A stretch of DNA of 64,000 nt from an uncultured Clostridia bacterium (GTDB lineage Bacteria; Bacillota; Clostridia; Peptostreptococcales; Anaerovoracaceae). Made by a program: the position numbers and the translations under genes. This document shows positions 43,575 through 52,243 of this stretch, piece after piece (the first letter of the stretch is position 1; every line of letters begins with the position of its first letter). The notes under the pieces were generated by a model. It had not been told where the DNA came from. It saw nothing but the letters and a program-made list of their open reading frames with translations, and searched no databases. The stretch covers positions 33,490-97,489 of the forward strand of contig CALWPQ010000008.1 of assembly GCA_944383465.1 (NCBI GenBank), written 5' to 3'.

Positions 43575-44978
43575 TTATATTTCAATTTCGTTGAGCCTGA
43601 GTATCGATAAAATGTAGATTTTAAGCGACATTTTGAAAGAGGCTATGCTGTAATGCTCATCGGGCTGATGTGCGCCGCCGTGTCCGGGCGCCATCGGCAG
43701 CTTCGGCCAGCCGAGTCCCGGCCCGAACGAAATGGCATTAGGAAGCTTTCTTGCATAAGTGCCGCCTCCCATTGTGTATGGCTCTTTGTTTTCACCGGTA
43801 AGCTCGTTGTAGATGTCTGTGAGCATTGAAACGGCAGGATGATTTTTGTCAAAGGCGAAGCCTTTGTTATCGTTAAACCAAACAAGCTTGCCTCCCGATG
43901 CGCTTACTGCGTTTGTGATTCCGGAGGTGATAGCTTCACCAGTGTCGCTGACTGGATAGCGGATGTTCATATTGAGGGTGAGGACGCCGTCTTTTAAATG
44001 CAGCATTCCGGAGTTGCAGGTGAGGATTCCTGTTATCTCGTCCTCGAAAGCTATGCCGTAGGCTTCTCCGTGGCAAGTACCTGCAGCGTTTTCGATAAAT
44101 GTAAATATCGGTATCAGCTTGTCATCGAGCAGATTGTTTGCAAGAAGATAGCTCGCAGCGCTGCTTATCGCATTTTGAGCGCCTTCAGGCCATGCAGCAT
44201 GTGCTGAGGTGCCTTTGCAGTTCAGAGTGATGATATCGCCGTCAATGCTCGGTGTTACCCATTCCGTATCCGGCAGGCTGGTTATACCATTTAAGTTCTT
44301 TAATTTTACAATCGCTTTGTCAGGTACGACGTTGGAAGCAAGACCGCCGTCAAACGAAATGAGATTTGTGCCTTCGGCATTCCACTCGATATTTGCCTCG
44401 TAGATACCCTTTTCTGCGTAGCATACAGGAAAATCGGTATCGGCAATGAGCGCAAGGTCATTTGGCTTATAGTGCTCGAGGTAGTATTTGGTATCGGCCA
44501 TTGTGGTTTCTTCGCTGCAGCCGAGCATCAATTTTATCTGATAGTTGAGCGGAATGTTGTTTTCTTTGAGAAATTTGAGAATATAAAGAGCCATTACTGC
44601 AGCAGCTTTATTGTCGCTGCATCCGCGGCCGAATATATAGCCGTCTTTAAATTCTCCGGAATAAGGCGGAAACGCCCAGTCGCTTTCATCTCCCTCGGGG
44701 ACGACGTCGAGGTGCGACCAGATGGCGATGTCTTTTTTATTTTTGTCGCCGATAGAGACACTGCCGCAGTAATATTCGTAATTTTCCGTGTCGAAGCCCA
44801 TATTTTTACCCATTTCGAGGGCTGTGTCGAGCACGTCGCGGCAACCCTGACCGAAAGGTTTTACATCTGTGTTTGGGTCTGCGATACTCTTGATTCTAAC
44901 AAGAGTTTGTATGTCGCGTATGTAATTTTGCTCATTTTCTGCTATAAAAGCATCAATTTTTTCAACAAGCTTATCCAT
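43575..44978 (-). CDS. M20 family dipeptidase (Sapep-like), second copy
   Basis: A 467-residue M20 metallopeptidase, paralogous to the enzyme encoded at 40957. Motifs are IWSHLDVVPEGDESDW, FGRGCSDNKAAAVM (GCSDNK where the paralogue has GTDDDK), CSEETTMAD and DTDFPVCYAEKG. The C-terminal GGGTYARKLPNAI motif matches the paralogue's GGGTYAKACEGIV. It is a single minus-strand gene with a GGAAGAAAC-type ribosome site, converging on ribU. Likely a cytoplasmic dipeptidase in peptide use; the exact substrate is unknown. Confidence 0.9.
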   Translation of the reverse strand: MDKLVEKIDAFIAENEQNYIRDIQTLVRIKSIADPNTDVKPFGQGCRDVLDTALEMGKNMGFDTENYEYYCGSVSIGDKNKKDIAIWSHLDVVPEGDESDWAFPPYSGEFKDGYIFGRGCSDNKAAAVMALYILKFLKENNIPLNYQIKLMLGCSEETTMADTKYYLEHYKPNDLALIADTDFPVCYAEKGIYEANIEWNAEGTNLISFDGGLASNVVPDKAIVKLKNLNGITSLPDTEWVTPSIDGDIITLNCKGTSAHAAWPEGAQNAISSAASYLLANNLLDDKLIPIFTFIENAAGTCHGEAYGIAFEDEITGILTCNSGMLHLKDGVLTLNMNIRYPVSDTGEAITSGITNAVSASGGKLVWFNDNKGFAFDKNHPAVSMLTDIYNELTGENKEPYTMGGGTYARKLPNAISFGPGLGWPKLPMAPGHGGAHQPDEHYSIASFKMSLKIYILSILRLNEIEI

Positions 44979-45270
44979 AGTTTCTTCCTTTCTTTTTTAC
45001 TGCGTCTGACTTTAGGCAAAGGCCGGATTTAAAACCAGTTTCAGTTTTGAATTACGCAGTATCTGAACTTGCTGCTTAATTTTACGGCAGCACCGTATTA
45101 GATCACTAAAATTATTATATAACATTAGCGGCGCAAAGAAAACAATAAATCATAAAATTCTGAACTATATTCAAATTTTTTGTAAAGGGCTTTTGAAGCA
45201 AGGGCTTTTATGATAAAATGAAAAATTAGAAGAAAATTAGACACGATGATTTGCAGGAGCTTTGCCGAAT

Positions 45271-45744
45271 ATGGAGATAAAGCTGGAAAATATGAAAACT
45301 AAAATAGATTTTAATAAAAGAATTATTATAAAGAACGAGGAAGATACGCGCTGTATAGGACATGCGCTTGCTGAAAGCGCGGAAGCAGGAGATGTTATCG
45401 CGCTTGTCGGGGAGCTCGGAACGGGAAAGACTACGCTTGCGAAGTACATAGCAGAAGGTCTTGGTGTTGGCGAGGAAATAACGAGCCCAACGTTCACAGT
45501 AGTGCAGGAGTATCATTCAGGCAGACTGCCGCTTTATCATTTTGATATTTACAGAGTAAATGATGCCGACGAGCTTTTTGAAATCGGCAGCGAAGAGTAC
45601 ATATATGGAGGCGGCGTTTCCGTAGTGGAATGGGCTGATCTATGCTGGGAAATTATTCCAGAGGGAGCTATTATTGTGCGCATAGCTTATGGAGCGCGCG
45701 AGTGCGAAAGAGTGTATGAAATTCTGCGTAAGGAGGAAGAGTAA
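45271..45744 (+). CDS. tsaE: tRNA t6A biosynthesis ATPase TsaE
   Basis: A 157-residue P-loop ATPase that resets the TsaBD complex making the universal tRNA modification N6-threonylcarbamoyladenosine. Walker A is GELGTGKTT at about residues 47-55. The motifs SPTFTVVQEY and the HFDIYR/VEWAD segments are typical. The start at 45271 is eleven bases after AGGAG; an in-frame TTG at 45262 is too close to that site. tsaB follows immediately (no gap). Confidence 0.93.
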   Translation: MEIKLENMKTKIDFNKRIIIKNEEDTRCIGHALAESAEAGDVIALVGELGTGKTTLAKYIAEGLGVGEEITSPTFTVVQEYHSGRLPLYHFDIYRVNDADELFEIGSEEYIYGGGVSVVEWADLCWEIIPEGAIIVRIAYGARECERVYEILRKEEE

Positions 45745-46632
45745 ATGTATATTTTGGCGATAGAGACGACAGGACCGCATTGCTCGGCGGCGATTATAGA
45801 CGGAGCCGGAAATGTGACGGAAAAAAGCTCGGACGGAACAATGAATCATTTGCAAAATCTCCTGCCTATGGTGCGCGCCTTGCTTACAGATTGTAAATTG
45901 CAAATAGACGATGCATCAGCTGTTGCAGTATCTTGCGGACCGGGGTCGTTTACAGGAATAAGGATAGGTGTGGCGACGGCAAGAGCACTTTGTCAGGCGA
46001 CAGGAAAGCCAGGTATAGCTGTGCCGACGCTTGAGAGCTTTGTGTATCATGAAAATTTTGGAGTATGCGGAGAGCAAGGCGCTGCTTCGGATGCGGCTGC
46101 TGCGAATTGTGTTTCAGCCGGCGGAAAAATAGTTGTTCCGATTTTTGACGCGCGCAGGAGTCAGGTATACGGAGGCGCGTATGAAGTTCCGGGATTGGAG
46201 GTTTCTGGCAGGATTGCGTGCTCTGATTCTTTGGGTGATGTAAGAAACGGAAAAATTATGGAAGTAGTTAGAGGCGGGGCGTATATGCTTGATGAATTCT
46301 TGCAGAGGCTGGCTGAATCGCTTTGCGGCAGTGCGGAGTGCAAGGAGCGTTTTGAAGCTGCGAAGGCTTGTGGCCGGGCAGAGAAAGAGATTGTTTTTTA
46401 CGGTGACGGCTGCGAAAAATATGGTGATACAGCGCTTGAATTCTGCAAAAAGCGAGGTCTAAAGGCTTCAATATGCGGCGAAACGCAGAAGGCTTCATCG
46501 GTAGCTAAGCTGGCGCTTGAGATGTATAAAGCGGGTGAGCTTTTGGAGTACGGACAAATTCATCCTAATTATATGAGAAAGGCGGAGGCTGAGAGGAAGC
46601 TCGAAGAAAAAATGGGTATGCAGGTGAAATAG
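45745..46632 (+). CDS. tsaB: tRNA t6A biosynthesis protein TsaB
   Basis: Partner of TsaD in t6A synthesis, 295 residues, with an ASKHA fold but no catalytic role of its own. The N-terminus ILAIETTGPHCSAAI and VSCGPGSFTGIRIGVATA are the family marks. It is longer than typical TsaB (about 230) because of Ala/Cys-rich insertions around residues 105-130 and 180-215. It starts immediately after tsaE with an AAGGAGG ribosome site. Confidence 0.92.
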   Translation: MYILAIETTGPHCSAAIIDGAGNVTEKSSDGTMNHLQNLLPMVRALLTDCKLQIDDASAVAVSCGPGSFTGIRIGVATARALCQATGKPGIAVPTLESFVYHENFGVCGEQGAASDAAAANCVSAGGKIVVPIFDARRSQVYGGAYEVPGLEVSGRIACSDSLGDVRNGKIMEVVRGGAYMLDEFLQRLAESLCGSAECKERFEAAKACGRAEKEIVFYGDGCEKYGDTALEFCKKRGLKASICGETQKASSVAKLALEMYKAGELLEYGQIHPNYMRKAEAERKLEEKMGMQVK

Positions 46633-46701
46633 AAAGACCGCTCGGGAATAGGTGCGAAGCGCGGTTATGTTTACAGACAAACCTTGGATGGAGTGACTTA
46701 A

Positions 46702-47178
46702 ATGGACAGTAATGTAAGTAAGCTGATAATAAGACAGGCGGCAGGCGATGATGTTCACGAAATGGCGGAGCTTGATAAAATTTGCTTTTCTGTGCCGTGG
46801 AGCGAGGCTTCTTTTTTGCACGAGGTAACGGAGAACGGACTGGCGCTCTATATAGTGGCGGAGCTTGAGGGGAAACTTGTCGGCTACGCAGGAATATGGC
46901 TTATTGCCGGAGAAGGCCATATTACAAATGTAGCGGTACATCCTGATTACAGGCGCAGGCATATAGGAGAAGCGATTGTAAGTGCGTTATTGGCGGAGGC
47001 GGAGACAGCAGGCGTATTTGCGGAGACGCTCGAAGTGCGCGCAATGAACAGCGCGGCTCAGGGGCTTTATGCTAAGTTTGGTTTTAAGGCGGCGGGCATT
47101 AGAAAGGGTTATTATGAAGATAACGGTGAGGACGCAGTAATAATGTGGCGAACGGCGGCAGGCAGTAAAGAAATATGA
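46702..47178 (+). CDS. rimI: Ribosomal protein alanine acetyltransferase RimI
   Basis: GNAT-family N-acetyltransferase of 158 residues, the kind that acetylates the N-terminal alanine of ribosomal protein bS18. The acetyl-CoA binding motif is VAVHPDYRRRHIGEAI, and the C-terminal YAKFGFKAAGIRKGYY segment is typical of RimI. It lies in the t6A cluster between tsaB and tsaD, a conserved order in Firmicutes; no functional link to t6A is established. Confidence 0.9.
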   Translation: MDSNVSKLIIRQAAGDDVHEMAELDKICFSVPWSEASFLHEVTENGLALYIVAELEGKLVGYAGIWLIAGEGHITNVAVHPDYRRRHIGEAIVSALLAEAETAGVFAETLEVRAMNSAAQGLYAKFGFKAAGIRKGYYEDNGEDAVIMWRTAAGSKEI

Positions 47179-47395
47179 GTCAGATAAAGGACGAAAATGC
47201 GAAAAGCTTTAAGGGAGATATGTTTGCGAAAGCTGTGAACTTTAGAAAGCTTGCTCGCCGGCACATTTGCGAATAAAAGATTAGAAATCCCAACATACTA
47301 AGTAAAAATGCAGAAGCATATGGGCACGAATAAGTGCGCATTCTGCGGAGAGCAGGAATCGCCGCAAAAGTGCGGTACAGTACGGAGGGATTATG

Positions 47396-47581
47396 ATGGA
47401 TAAAAATTATAGAGATTACGACTATGAATTCGGAGACGATATGAATGTAACGGCGAGCCATTGCAGCAGGTTTACGAGGAGACACGATATAAATACGTTT
47501 AATATGACGGATTATCAATCGTGCGAAAACTGTAGGCATATGACTCCCGACAGCAGATGCATCGTCAAAGAGAGAGGATAA
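47396..47581 (+). CDS. Small four-cysteine protein between rimI and tsaD
   Basis: A 61-residue protein with a very acidic, Tyr/Asp-rich N-terminus and a C-terminal half holding Cys23, Cys43, Cys46 and Cys55, including CENCRHM. The four cysteines could bind zinc. It has a good GGAGG ribosome site (47384-47388) with two adjacent ATGs (47393, 47396). It ends seven bases before tsaD, so it is probably translated from the same transcript. No family is recognised; function unknown. Confidence 0.68.
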   Translation: MDKNYRDYDYEFGDDMNVTASHCSRFTRRHDINTFNMTDYQSCENCRHMTPDSRCIVKERG

Positions 47582-47587
47582 AAAGAG

Positions 47588-48613
47588 ATGAAAGATGGAA
47601 AGTTTCTTACGATTGCATTTGAATCAAGCTGTGATGAGACATCGGTGGCGGTGACGGCCGACGGGCGCGAGGTGCTGGCAAATGTAATTTCGACGCAGAT
47701 AGAAATACACAAGCTTTACGGCGGCGTGGTGCCTGAAATAGCATCGCGCCACCATCTTGAAAATATAAATGCGGTGACGGAGCAGGCGCTGAGCGAGGCG
47801 GGCGTGACCTGGGATGAGATAGACCTGATCGGTGTGACTAAAGGGCCGGGTCTCGTGGGAGCGCTGCTGATTGGAGTGGCAACGGCAAAAGCGTTTGCAC
47901 TTGCGAAAAATAAACCGCTCGTAGGCGTACACCATATACAGGGTCATATAAGCGCAAATTACATAGTTAACAAAGAGCTTGAACCTCCGTTTACGGCACT
48001 CATAATATCCGGAGGGCACACGACGATTGCTAAAGTGACTGATTATAATGAATGCGAGGTGCTGGGGCAGACGCGCGACGATGCGGCAGGAGAAGCTTTC
48101 GATAAAGTAGCGCGTGTTATCGGACTCGGTTATCCGGGAGGGCCTCTTATCGATAAGCTTGCTAAGGAGGGCAATCCGCACGCGGTGGAATTTAAGCGCG
48201 TATATTTGGAAAAGGACAGTCTTGATTTTTCATTTAGCGGTATAAAGACGGGAGTGTTGAATTACATAAATTCGGAAAAACAGGCAGGTCGGGAAATCGT
48301 CGCAGCTGATATAGCGGCTTCGTTTCAGCAGGCGGTGCTTGACGTGGTTGTGGATAAGGCGATAAGCGCTGCCAAATGCGGAAGCGGGGAGAGCAAAGCC
48401 AAGCTTGCAGTCGCGGGCGGCGTGGCGGCGAATTCCGAGCTTCGCCGCCGGCTGCAGGCAGCCGGGGCAGAAAACGGCGTAGCCGTTTTCTGCCCGCCGC
48501 CCGTGCTCTGCACGGATAATGCGGCTATGATAGCCTGCGCTGCGTATTATGCATATAGTGCAGGGGCAGAAGATGATCTGTCGCTTGACGCGTATGCAAG
48601 CCTGCCTCTATGA
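47588..48613 (+). CDS. tsaD: tRNA t6A threonylcarbamoyltransferase TsaD
   Basis: Catalytic subunit that transfers the threonylcarbamoyl group to adenosine 37 of ANN-decoding tRNAs. The 341-residue protein has FESSCDETSVAV at the N-terminus, VPEIASRHHLENI, and the metal-binding HxxxH in GVHHIQGHISANY. ISGGHTTIAKV and VAGGVAANSELRRRL are the ATP-site segments of the ASKHA fold. With TsaE and TsaB here, only TsaC/YwlC (threonylcarbamoyl-AMP synthase) is missing from the window. Confidence 0.95.
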   Translation: MKDGKFLTIAFESSCDETSVAVTADGREVLANVISTQIEIHKLYGGVVPEIASRHHLENINAVTEQALSEAGVTWDEIDLIGVTKGPGLVGALLIGVATAKAFALAKNKPLVGVHHIQGHISANYIVNKELEPPFTALIISGGHTTIAKVTDYNECEVLGQTRDDAAGEAFDKVARVIGLGYPGGPLIDKLAKEGNPHAVEFKRVYLEKDSLDFSFSGIKTGVLNYINSEKQAGREIVAADIAASFQQAVLDVVVDKAISAAKCGSGESKAKLAVAGGVAANSELRRRLQAAGAENGVAVFCPPPVLCTDNAAMIACAAYYAYSAGAEDDLSLDAYASLPL

Positions 48614-48621
48614 ATGCAAAA

Positions 48622-48665
48622 ATAAAAGCAGTAACGAAGTCTGTTTTTAAATGCTTTTATCATTT
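48622..48665 (+). terminator. Probable terminator after tsaD
   Basis: ATAAAAGCA (48622-48630) pairs with TGCTTTTAT (48652-48660), followed by a T-rich stretch. The loop is 21 bases. Confidence 0.55.
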
Positions 48666-48826
48666 TTATAAATATATAAGGCCTTAAAGCTTTATGCCGG
48701 GTATTATACGGGCAATGCCGAAGACCGGTGCGGTTATGGCCTGCTTTTTAGCATTTTTACAGCTAATATCAGACCAGACCAAGCGGCAGTGGATAAAAAA
48801 TATAATGTATAAAACAGGAAACGAAA

Positions 48827-50926
48827 ATGATAGTATTAAGTGCAACTGATATAAAAAAAGAATATGGTACGGATATAATTTTAAATGACGTATCATTTCA
48901 TATAAACGATGGCGACAAAGTAGGGCTCATCGGTGCAAACGGCGCGGGCAAGACTACGCTTATGAAAATTTTGGCGGGTGAAATGCCGTATGAAGGCGGC
49001 AATTTTTTCGTATCAAGTGAGCTTACGGTCGGTTATTTGCGTCAAAACGACGATTTTAAATCTGACAAAACCGTAATTAAAGAGGTGTACAGTATTTTTG
49101 CACCTTTAGAAAAAGCTGAAGAAGATATGCATACGCTTTCAGACGAAATTGCAGAGAGGGCAGCAAACGGCGAAGATGTGACAAAGCTTCTTATGCGCTA
49201 TGACAGTATGCATATGAAGTTTGAACAAGATGGCGGGTACAGCTACAAAAGCGAGATAAACGGCATTCTGACGAGTATGGCTTTTACAGAGGATTTTTAT
49301 GACAAGAAGATATCGACACTCTCGGGCGGTGAGCGAACGAGGCTGGCGCTTGCATGTATGCTGCTCAAAAAGCCGGACATCCTGTTGCTCGATGAGCCGA
49401 CCAATCATCTCGATATCGGTACGCTCAAATGGCTGGAGCAGTATCTCAAAGCCTACAAAGGCACTGTGCTCATAATCTCACATGACAGATATTTTCTCGA
49501 CCAGCTCGTGAATAAAATATTTGAAGTGGAAAATCATAAGCTTTATATGTACGATGGCAATTACAGTACCTTTGCGCAAAAAAAAGCGGAAAGGCGTGCT
49601 GCCGAAATGAAAAAATATGAAAAGCAGCAGACCGAAATAGCAAGACAAGAGGAAATCATCAGGCGCTTTAAGCAGCACAACACGGAGCATCTCACAAAAC
49701 GGGCAAAATCCAGAGAAAAAATGCTTGAACATATGGAAATAGTTGAAAGGCCGGAAAATCTTCCGGACAAAGTAAAAATCAGCTTTAAACAGAACTTTAA
49801 TAGCGGAAACGATGTGCTGATCGGCGAAAATTTATCAATGGGTTTTGGCTTTGGAGAGAAAAGGCGTGAGCTCTTCAGAGGTGTAAGCTTTGATATAAAG
49901 CGCGGAGAACGTATCTGTATAGTAGGCCCTAACGGCATAGGCAAGACCACGCTGCTCAAGATTATGATGCAGCAGATTGTTCCCGACAGCGGGCGCGTAA
50001 AAATCGGGCACAATGTGACGTTTGGATATTACGACCAGGGGCAGCGGCTTTTAAATGAGGCAAATACAGTGCTCGGCGAGCTCAAAGAGTCATACAGGCT
50101 TTATAGTGATACGGAAATGAGAAATATTCTTGGGCGCTTTTTATTTCGCGGCGAAGACGTTTTCCTTGAGATCGGAGCGCTTTCGGGAGGTGAAAAAGCG
50201 CGGCTTTCGCTTCTGAAAATGATGCTTTCGGGGGCAAATACACTCGTGCTCGATGAGCCGACCAACCATCTCGACATAGATTCCAAGGAAATATTTGAGG
50301 ATGCGCTGCTCGATTTTCCAGGTACGGTTATAGTCGTATCGCATGACCGCTATTTCCTGAATAAGATACCGACGAGAATATTTGAGATTGCGCCGGACGG
50401 AATAACGGAATATCTCGGTACATACGATTACTATGTGGAAAAGAAGCAGTCGGTTGACTCCGGGAAAAAATATCTTGCAGAGCTCTCAGGCAGGGGAGCG
50501 GGAGGAAACAGCAGTTATGAGCCGGCATATAGATTTAATGGCGCAGAAAGCAAGGAAGCACACGTACGCGGAAAAGGAAAGAGCGTAAACAAAGGGGTGA
50601 AAGCAGAAAGTGCAGCAGCGCCGGGCGAAAATGTCGCAGGAAAAACGGTATTGCCGGAAAACAGCGCTGAAGCGCGGCGCCTGCAAAAGGAGCGTGAACG
50701 CGAGGAGCGAAAGCTTACGCGTTTGATAGAGCAGCTTGAAAGCGAAATAGAGCAGCTTGAAAGTGATATTACAGCTATGACAGAAGAAATGGCGCTGCCG
50801 GAAAACCTCACAAATCATGAGCTTTTGGCGGTATTGTCTGTCGGGCTTGATGAAAAAAATGCACTTCTTTCGCAAAAATATGAGGAATGGGAGCAGCTTG
50901 CAGCAGAAAAATCAAAAAAAGAGTAA
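48827..50926 (+). CDS. ABC-F family ATPase
   Basis: A 699-residue cytoplasmic protein with two ABC ATPase domains and no membrane segments. Domain 1 has GANGAGKTTLMK, LSGGERTRLALA and LLLDEPTNHLD; domain 2 has GPNGIGKTTLLK, LSGGEKARLSLL and LVLDEPTNHLD. The linker between them is the ABC-F PtIM helix pair. The C-terminal 120 residues are a low-complexity stretch followed by a coiled coil (EREREERKLTRLIEQLE). ABC-F proteins act on the ribosomal E site in translation control or antibiotic protection. The C-terminal extension resembles YdiF/Uup-type members, so resistance is not implied. Confidence 0.92.
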   Translation: MIVLSATDIKKEYGTDIILNDVSFHINDGDKVGLIGANGAGKTTLMKILAGEMPYEGGNFFVSSELTVGYLRQNDDFKSDKTVIKEVYSIFAPLEKAEEDMHTLSDEIAERAANGEDVTKLLMRYDSMHMKFEQDGGYSYKSEINGILTSMAFTEDFYDKKISTLSGGERTRLALACMLLKKPDILLLDEPTNHLDIGTLKWLEQYLKAYKGTVLIISHDRYFLDQLVNKIFEVENHKLYMYDGNYSTFAQKKAERRAAEMKKYEKQQTEIARQEEIIRRFKQHNTEHLTKRAKSREKMLEHMEIVERPENLPDKVKISFKQNFNSGNDVLIGENLSMGFGFGEKRRELFRGVSFDIKRGERICIVGPNGIGKTTLLKIMMQQIVPDSGRVKIGHNVTFGYYDQGQRLLNEANTVLGELKESYRLYSDTEMRNILGRFLFRGEDVFLEIGALSGGEKARLSLLKMMLSGANTLVLDEPTNHLDIDSKEIFEDALLDFPGTVIVVSHDRYFLNKIPTRIFEIAPDGITEYLGTYDYYVEKKQSVDSGKKYLAELSGRGAGGNSSYEPAYRFNGAESKEAHVRGKGKSVNKGVKAESAAAPGENVAGKTVLPENSAEARRLQKEREREERKLTRLIEQLESEIEQLESDITAMTEEMALPENLTNHELLAVLSVGLDEKNALLSQKYEEWEQLAAEKSKKE

Positions 50927-50933
50927 AAATTTG

Positions 50934-50962
50934 TTGCATATATGGGAACTCATATATATAAT
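50934..50962 (+). promoter_or_regulatory. Promoter for acpP-rex
   Basis: TTGCAT (50934-50939), 17-base spacer, TATAAT (50957-50962). Confidence 0.7.
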
Positions 50963-51006
50963 AAAGAATGTGTTAGAAAAGTGATATAACGGTACGGAGG
51001 TTTATC

Positions 51007-51237
51007 ATGGTTTTTGAAAAAATAAGAGAAATTATTATGGAGCAACTCAATGTTGACCAGGATGATGTAACAATGGATACACATCTTATGAAAGATCTTG
51101 AAGCGGATTCGCTTGACGCTGTGGAAATAATTATGGCGATAGAGGATGAGTTTGAAATCGAAATTCCCGATGATGATGCGGAAAAATTTCAAAACGTTTC
51201 AGATATCGTAAGATTTGTGGAAGAAAAAACAAATTAG
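51007..51237 (+). CDS. acpP: Acyl carrier protein
   Basis: A 76-residue acidic carrier protein that holds acyl intermediates on phosphopantetheine. The attachment serine is Ser35 in EADSLDAVEI. The three conserved helices and the length are typical of fatty-acid-synthesis ACP. It has its own promoter and a GGAGG ribosome site and sits 12 bases before rex. No other fatty-acid gene is adjacent, so this may be a second ACP; that cannot be settled here. Confidence 0.93.
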   Translation: MVFEKIREIIMEQLNVDQDDVTMDTHLMKDLEADSLDAVEIIMAIEDEFEIEIPDDDAEKFQNVSDIVRFVEEKTN

Positions 51238-51249
51238 AGAGAATTTTAT

Positions 51250-51936
51250 ATGAAGGAAAAAGCAAAAATTTCAAATGCGGTCATCAAAAGGCTGCCGCGT
51301 TACAGAAGATATCTTAAAGAACTCAGTAAAAAGGGAGTAGATAAGATATCGTCAAATGAGTTTTCGAGTCTTATCGGCTATACAGCATCGCAGATAAGAC
51401 AGGATCTCAACAACTTCGGTGGCTTTGGACAGCAAGGATACGGATATAATGTTGAAGGGCTTTATAATGAGATAAGCGCCATACTCGGTCTTGATAAGCA
51501 GTACAAAATGGTGGTTGTGGGAGCCGGTAATCTCGGACAGGCGATTGTAAATTACATATATTCCAAGTCGGGATTTAATGTAGAAGGTATATTTGAAGTC
51601 AATCCGAGATTGATAGGAATTTCCATAAACGATATTAAGATAATGGACTATGAGGGGCTTGTTGAGTTTGTAGAGGAGCACAACACGGATATTGGTATTA
51701 TCTGCGTTACGAGGGACAATGCGCAGGAAGTTGCCGATAAGCTTTGCTTTGCTGGAATAAGGGGCATTTGGAACTTTGCACCGGTAGATATAGAATTGCC
51801 GGATCACGTATCGCTTGAGAATGTTCATTTGTCGGATTCGCTTCATTCGCTCGCATATCATATGAACAGGGCGAATAAGTTAAAAGAAGAAAAAGCTGAA
51901 AAGGCCAAGAAGAAGAGTGAAAGTAAAACTAAATAG
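51250..51936 (+). CDS. rex: Redox-sensing transcriptional repressor Rex
   Basis: Rex is a dimeric repressor that senses the NADH/NAD+ ratio and in Clostridia controls fermentation genes. The 228-residue protein has a winged-helix N-terminus with YTASQIRQDLNNFGGFG and QQGYGYNV, and the Rossmann fold VVVGAGNLGQAI (Gly91, Gly93, Gly96). A lysine-rich tail extends the C-terminus by about 15 residues. It follows acpP by 12 bases and shares its promoter. A bidirectional terminator follows. Confidence 0.94.
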   Translation: MKEKAKISNAVIKRLPRYRRYLKELSKKGVDKISSNEFSSLIGYTASQIRQDLNNFGGFGQQGYGYNVEGLYNEISAILGLDKQYKMVVVGAGNLGQAIVNYIYSKSGFNVEGIFEVNPRLIGISINDIKIMDYEGLVEFVEEHNTDIGIICVTRDNAQEVADKLCFAGIRGIWNFAPVDIELPDHVSLENVHLSDSLHSLAYHMNRANKLKEEKAEKAKKKSESKTK

Positions 51937-51946
51937 CAAAAAATAA

Positions 51947-51982
51947 AATAACCGTTTCTTTAATTGGAAACGGTTATTACTT
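51947..51982. terminator. Bidirectional terminator between rex and the ferredoxin gene
   Basis: AATAACCGTTTC (51947-51958) pairs with GAAACGGTTATT (51967-51978). T-rich tracts lie on both sides, the longer one for the minus-strand ferredoxin transcript. Confidence 0.88.
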
Positions 51983-51996
51983 ATTCTCTCGTATAA

Positions 51997-52164
51997 TTAA
52001 GCCTGTGGAGCGTCAACCGGGCAAGCGTTTGCACATGAACCGCAGTCAATGCACTTATCAGGATCGATCTGATACTGAGTGTCTCCCTGAGAAATAGCTT
52101 CTACCGGGCATTCAGCAGCGCAAGCGCCACAGCTTATACAAGCATCACTGATTTTGTAAGCCAT
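51997..52164 (-). CDS. 2[4Fe-4S] ferredoxin, clostridial type
   Basis: A 55-residue electron carrier, likely the partner of oxidoreductases such as the one at 26202-28752. It has two complete CxxCxxCxxxCP motifs, Cys9, 12, 15, 19 and Cys38, 41, 44, 48, and the short length typical of clostridial ferredoxin. The start at 52164 follows AAGGAGG. It is divergent from the P-loop/Asp23 gene and the two promoters overlap at their -10 elements. Confidence 0.95.
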   Translation of the reverse strand: MAYKISDACISCGACAAECPVEAISQGDTQYQIDPDKCIDCGSCANACPVDAPQA

Positions 52165-52189
52165 AATAATATCCTCCTTAAAAATTAAA

Positions 52190-52218
52190 TTGTCAATCTT
52201 ACGATATAGAGATATTAT
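52190..52218 (+). promoter_or_regulatory. Promoter for the P-loop/Asp23 gene
   Basis: TTGTCA (52190-52195), 17-base spacer, TATTAT (52213-52218). It excludes the in-frame TTG/ATG candidates upstream of 52244. Confidence 0.7.
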
Positions 52219-52242
52219 AACAGAATTGAGTGGAGAAGTAAA
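52214..52242 (-). promoter_or_regulatory. Promoter for the ferredoxin gene
   Basis: Minus strand TTTACT (52242-52237), 17-base spacer, TATAAT (52219-52214). Its -10 shares five bases with the -10 of the divergent promoter. Confidence 0.65.
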
Positions 52243-52243
52243 G

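Noticed and set aside
47175..47276. 33-residue frame overlapping the rimI stop as ATGA
   Set aside because: There is no family, no further support, and the next gene has its own ribosome site; chance overlap is likely.
47308..47403. 31-residue frame with CAFCGE before the four-cysteine protein
   Set aside because: No ribosome site precedes it and it overlaps the better-supported gene; mentioned only as an observation.
48827..50926. ABC-F gene as an antibiotic-resistance determinant
   Set aside because: The coiled-coil C-terminus resembles housekeeping YdiF/Uup-type members and nothing in the context suggests acquired resistance.
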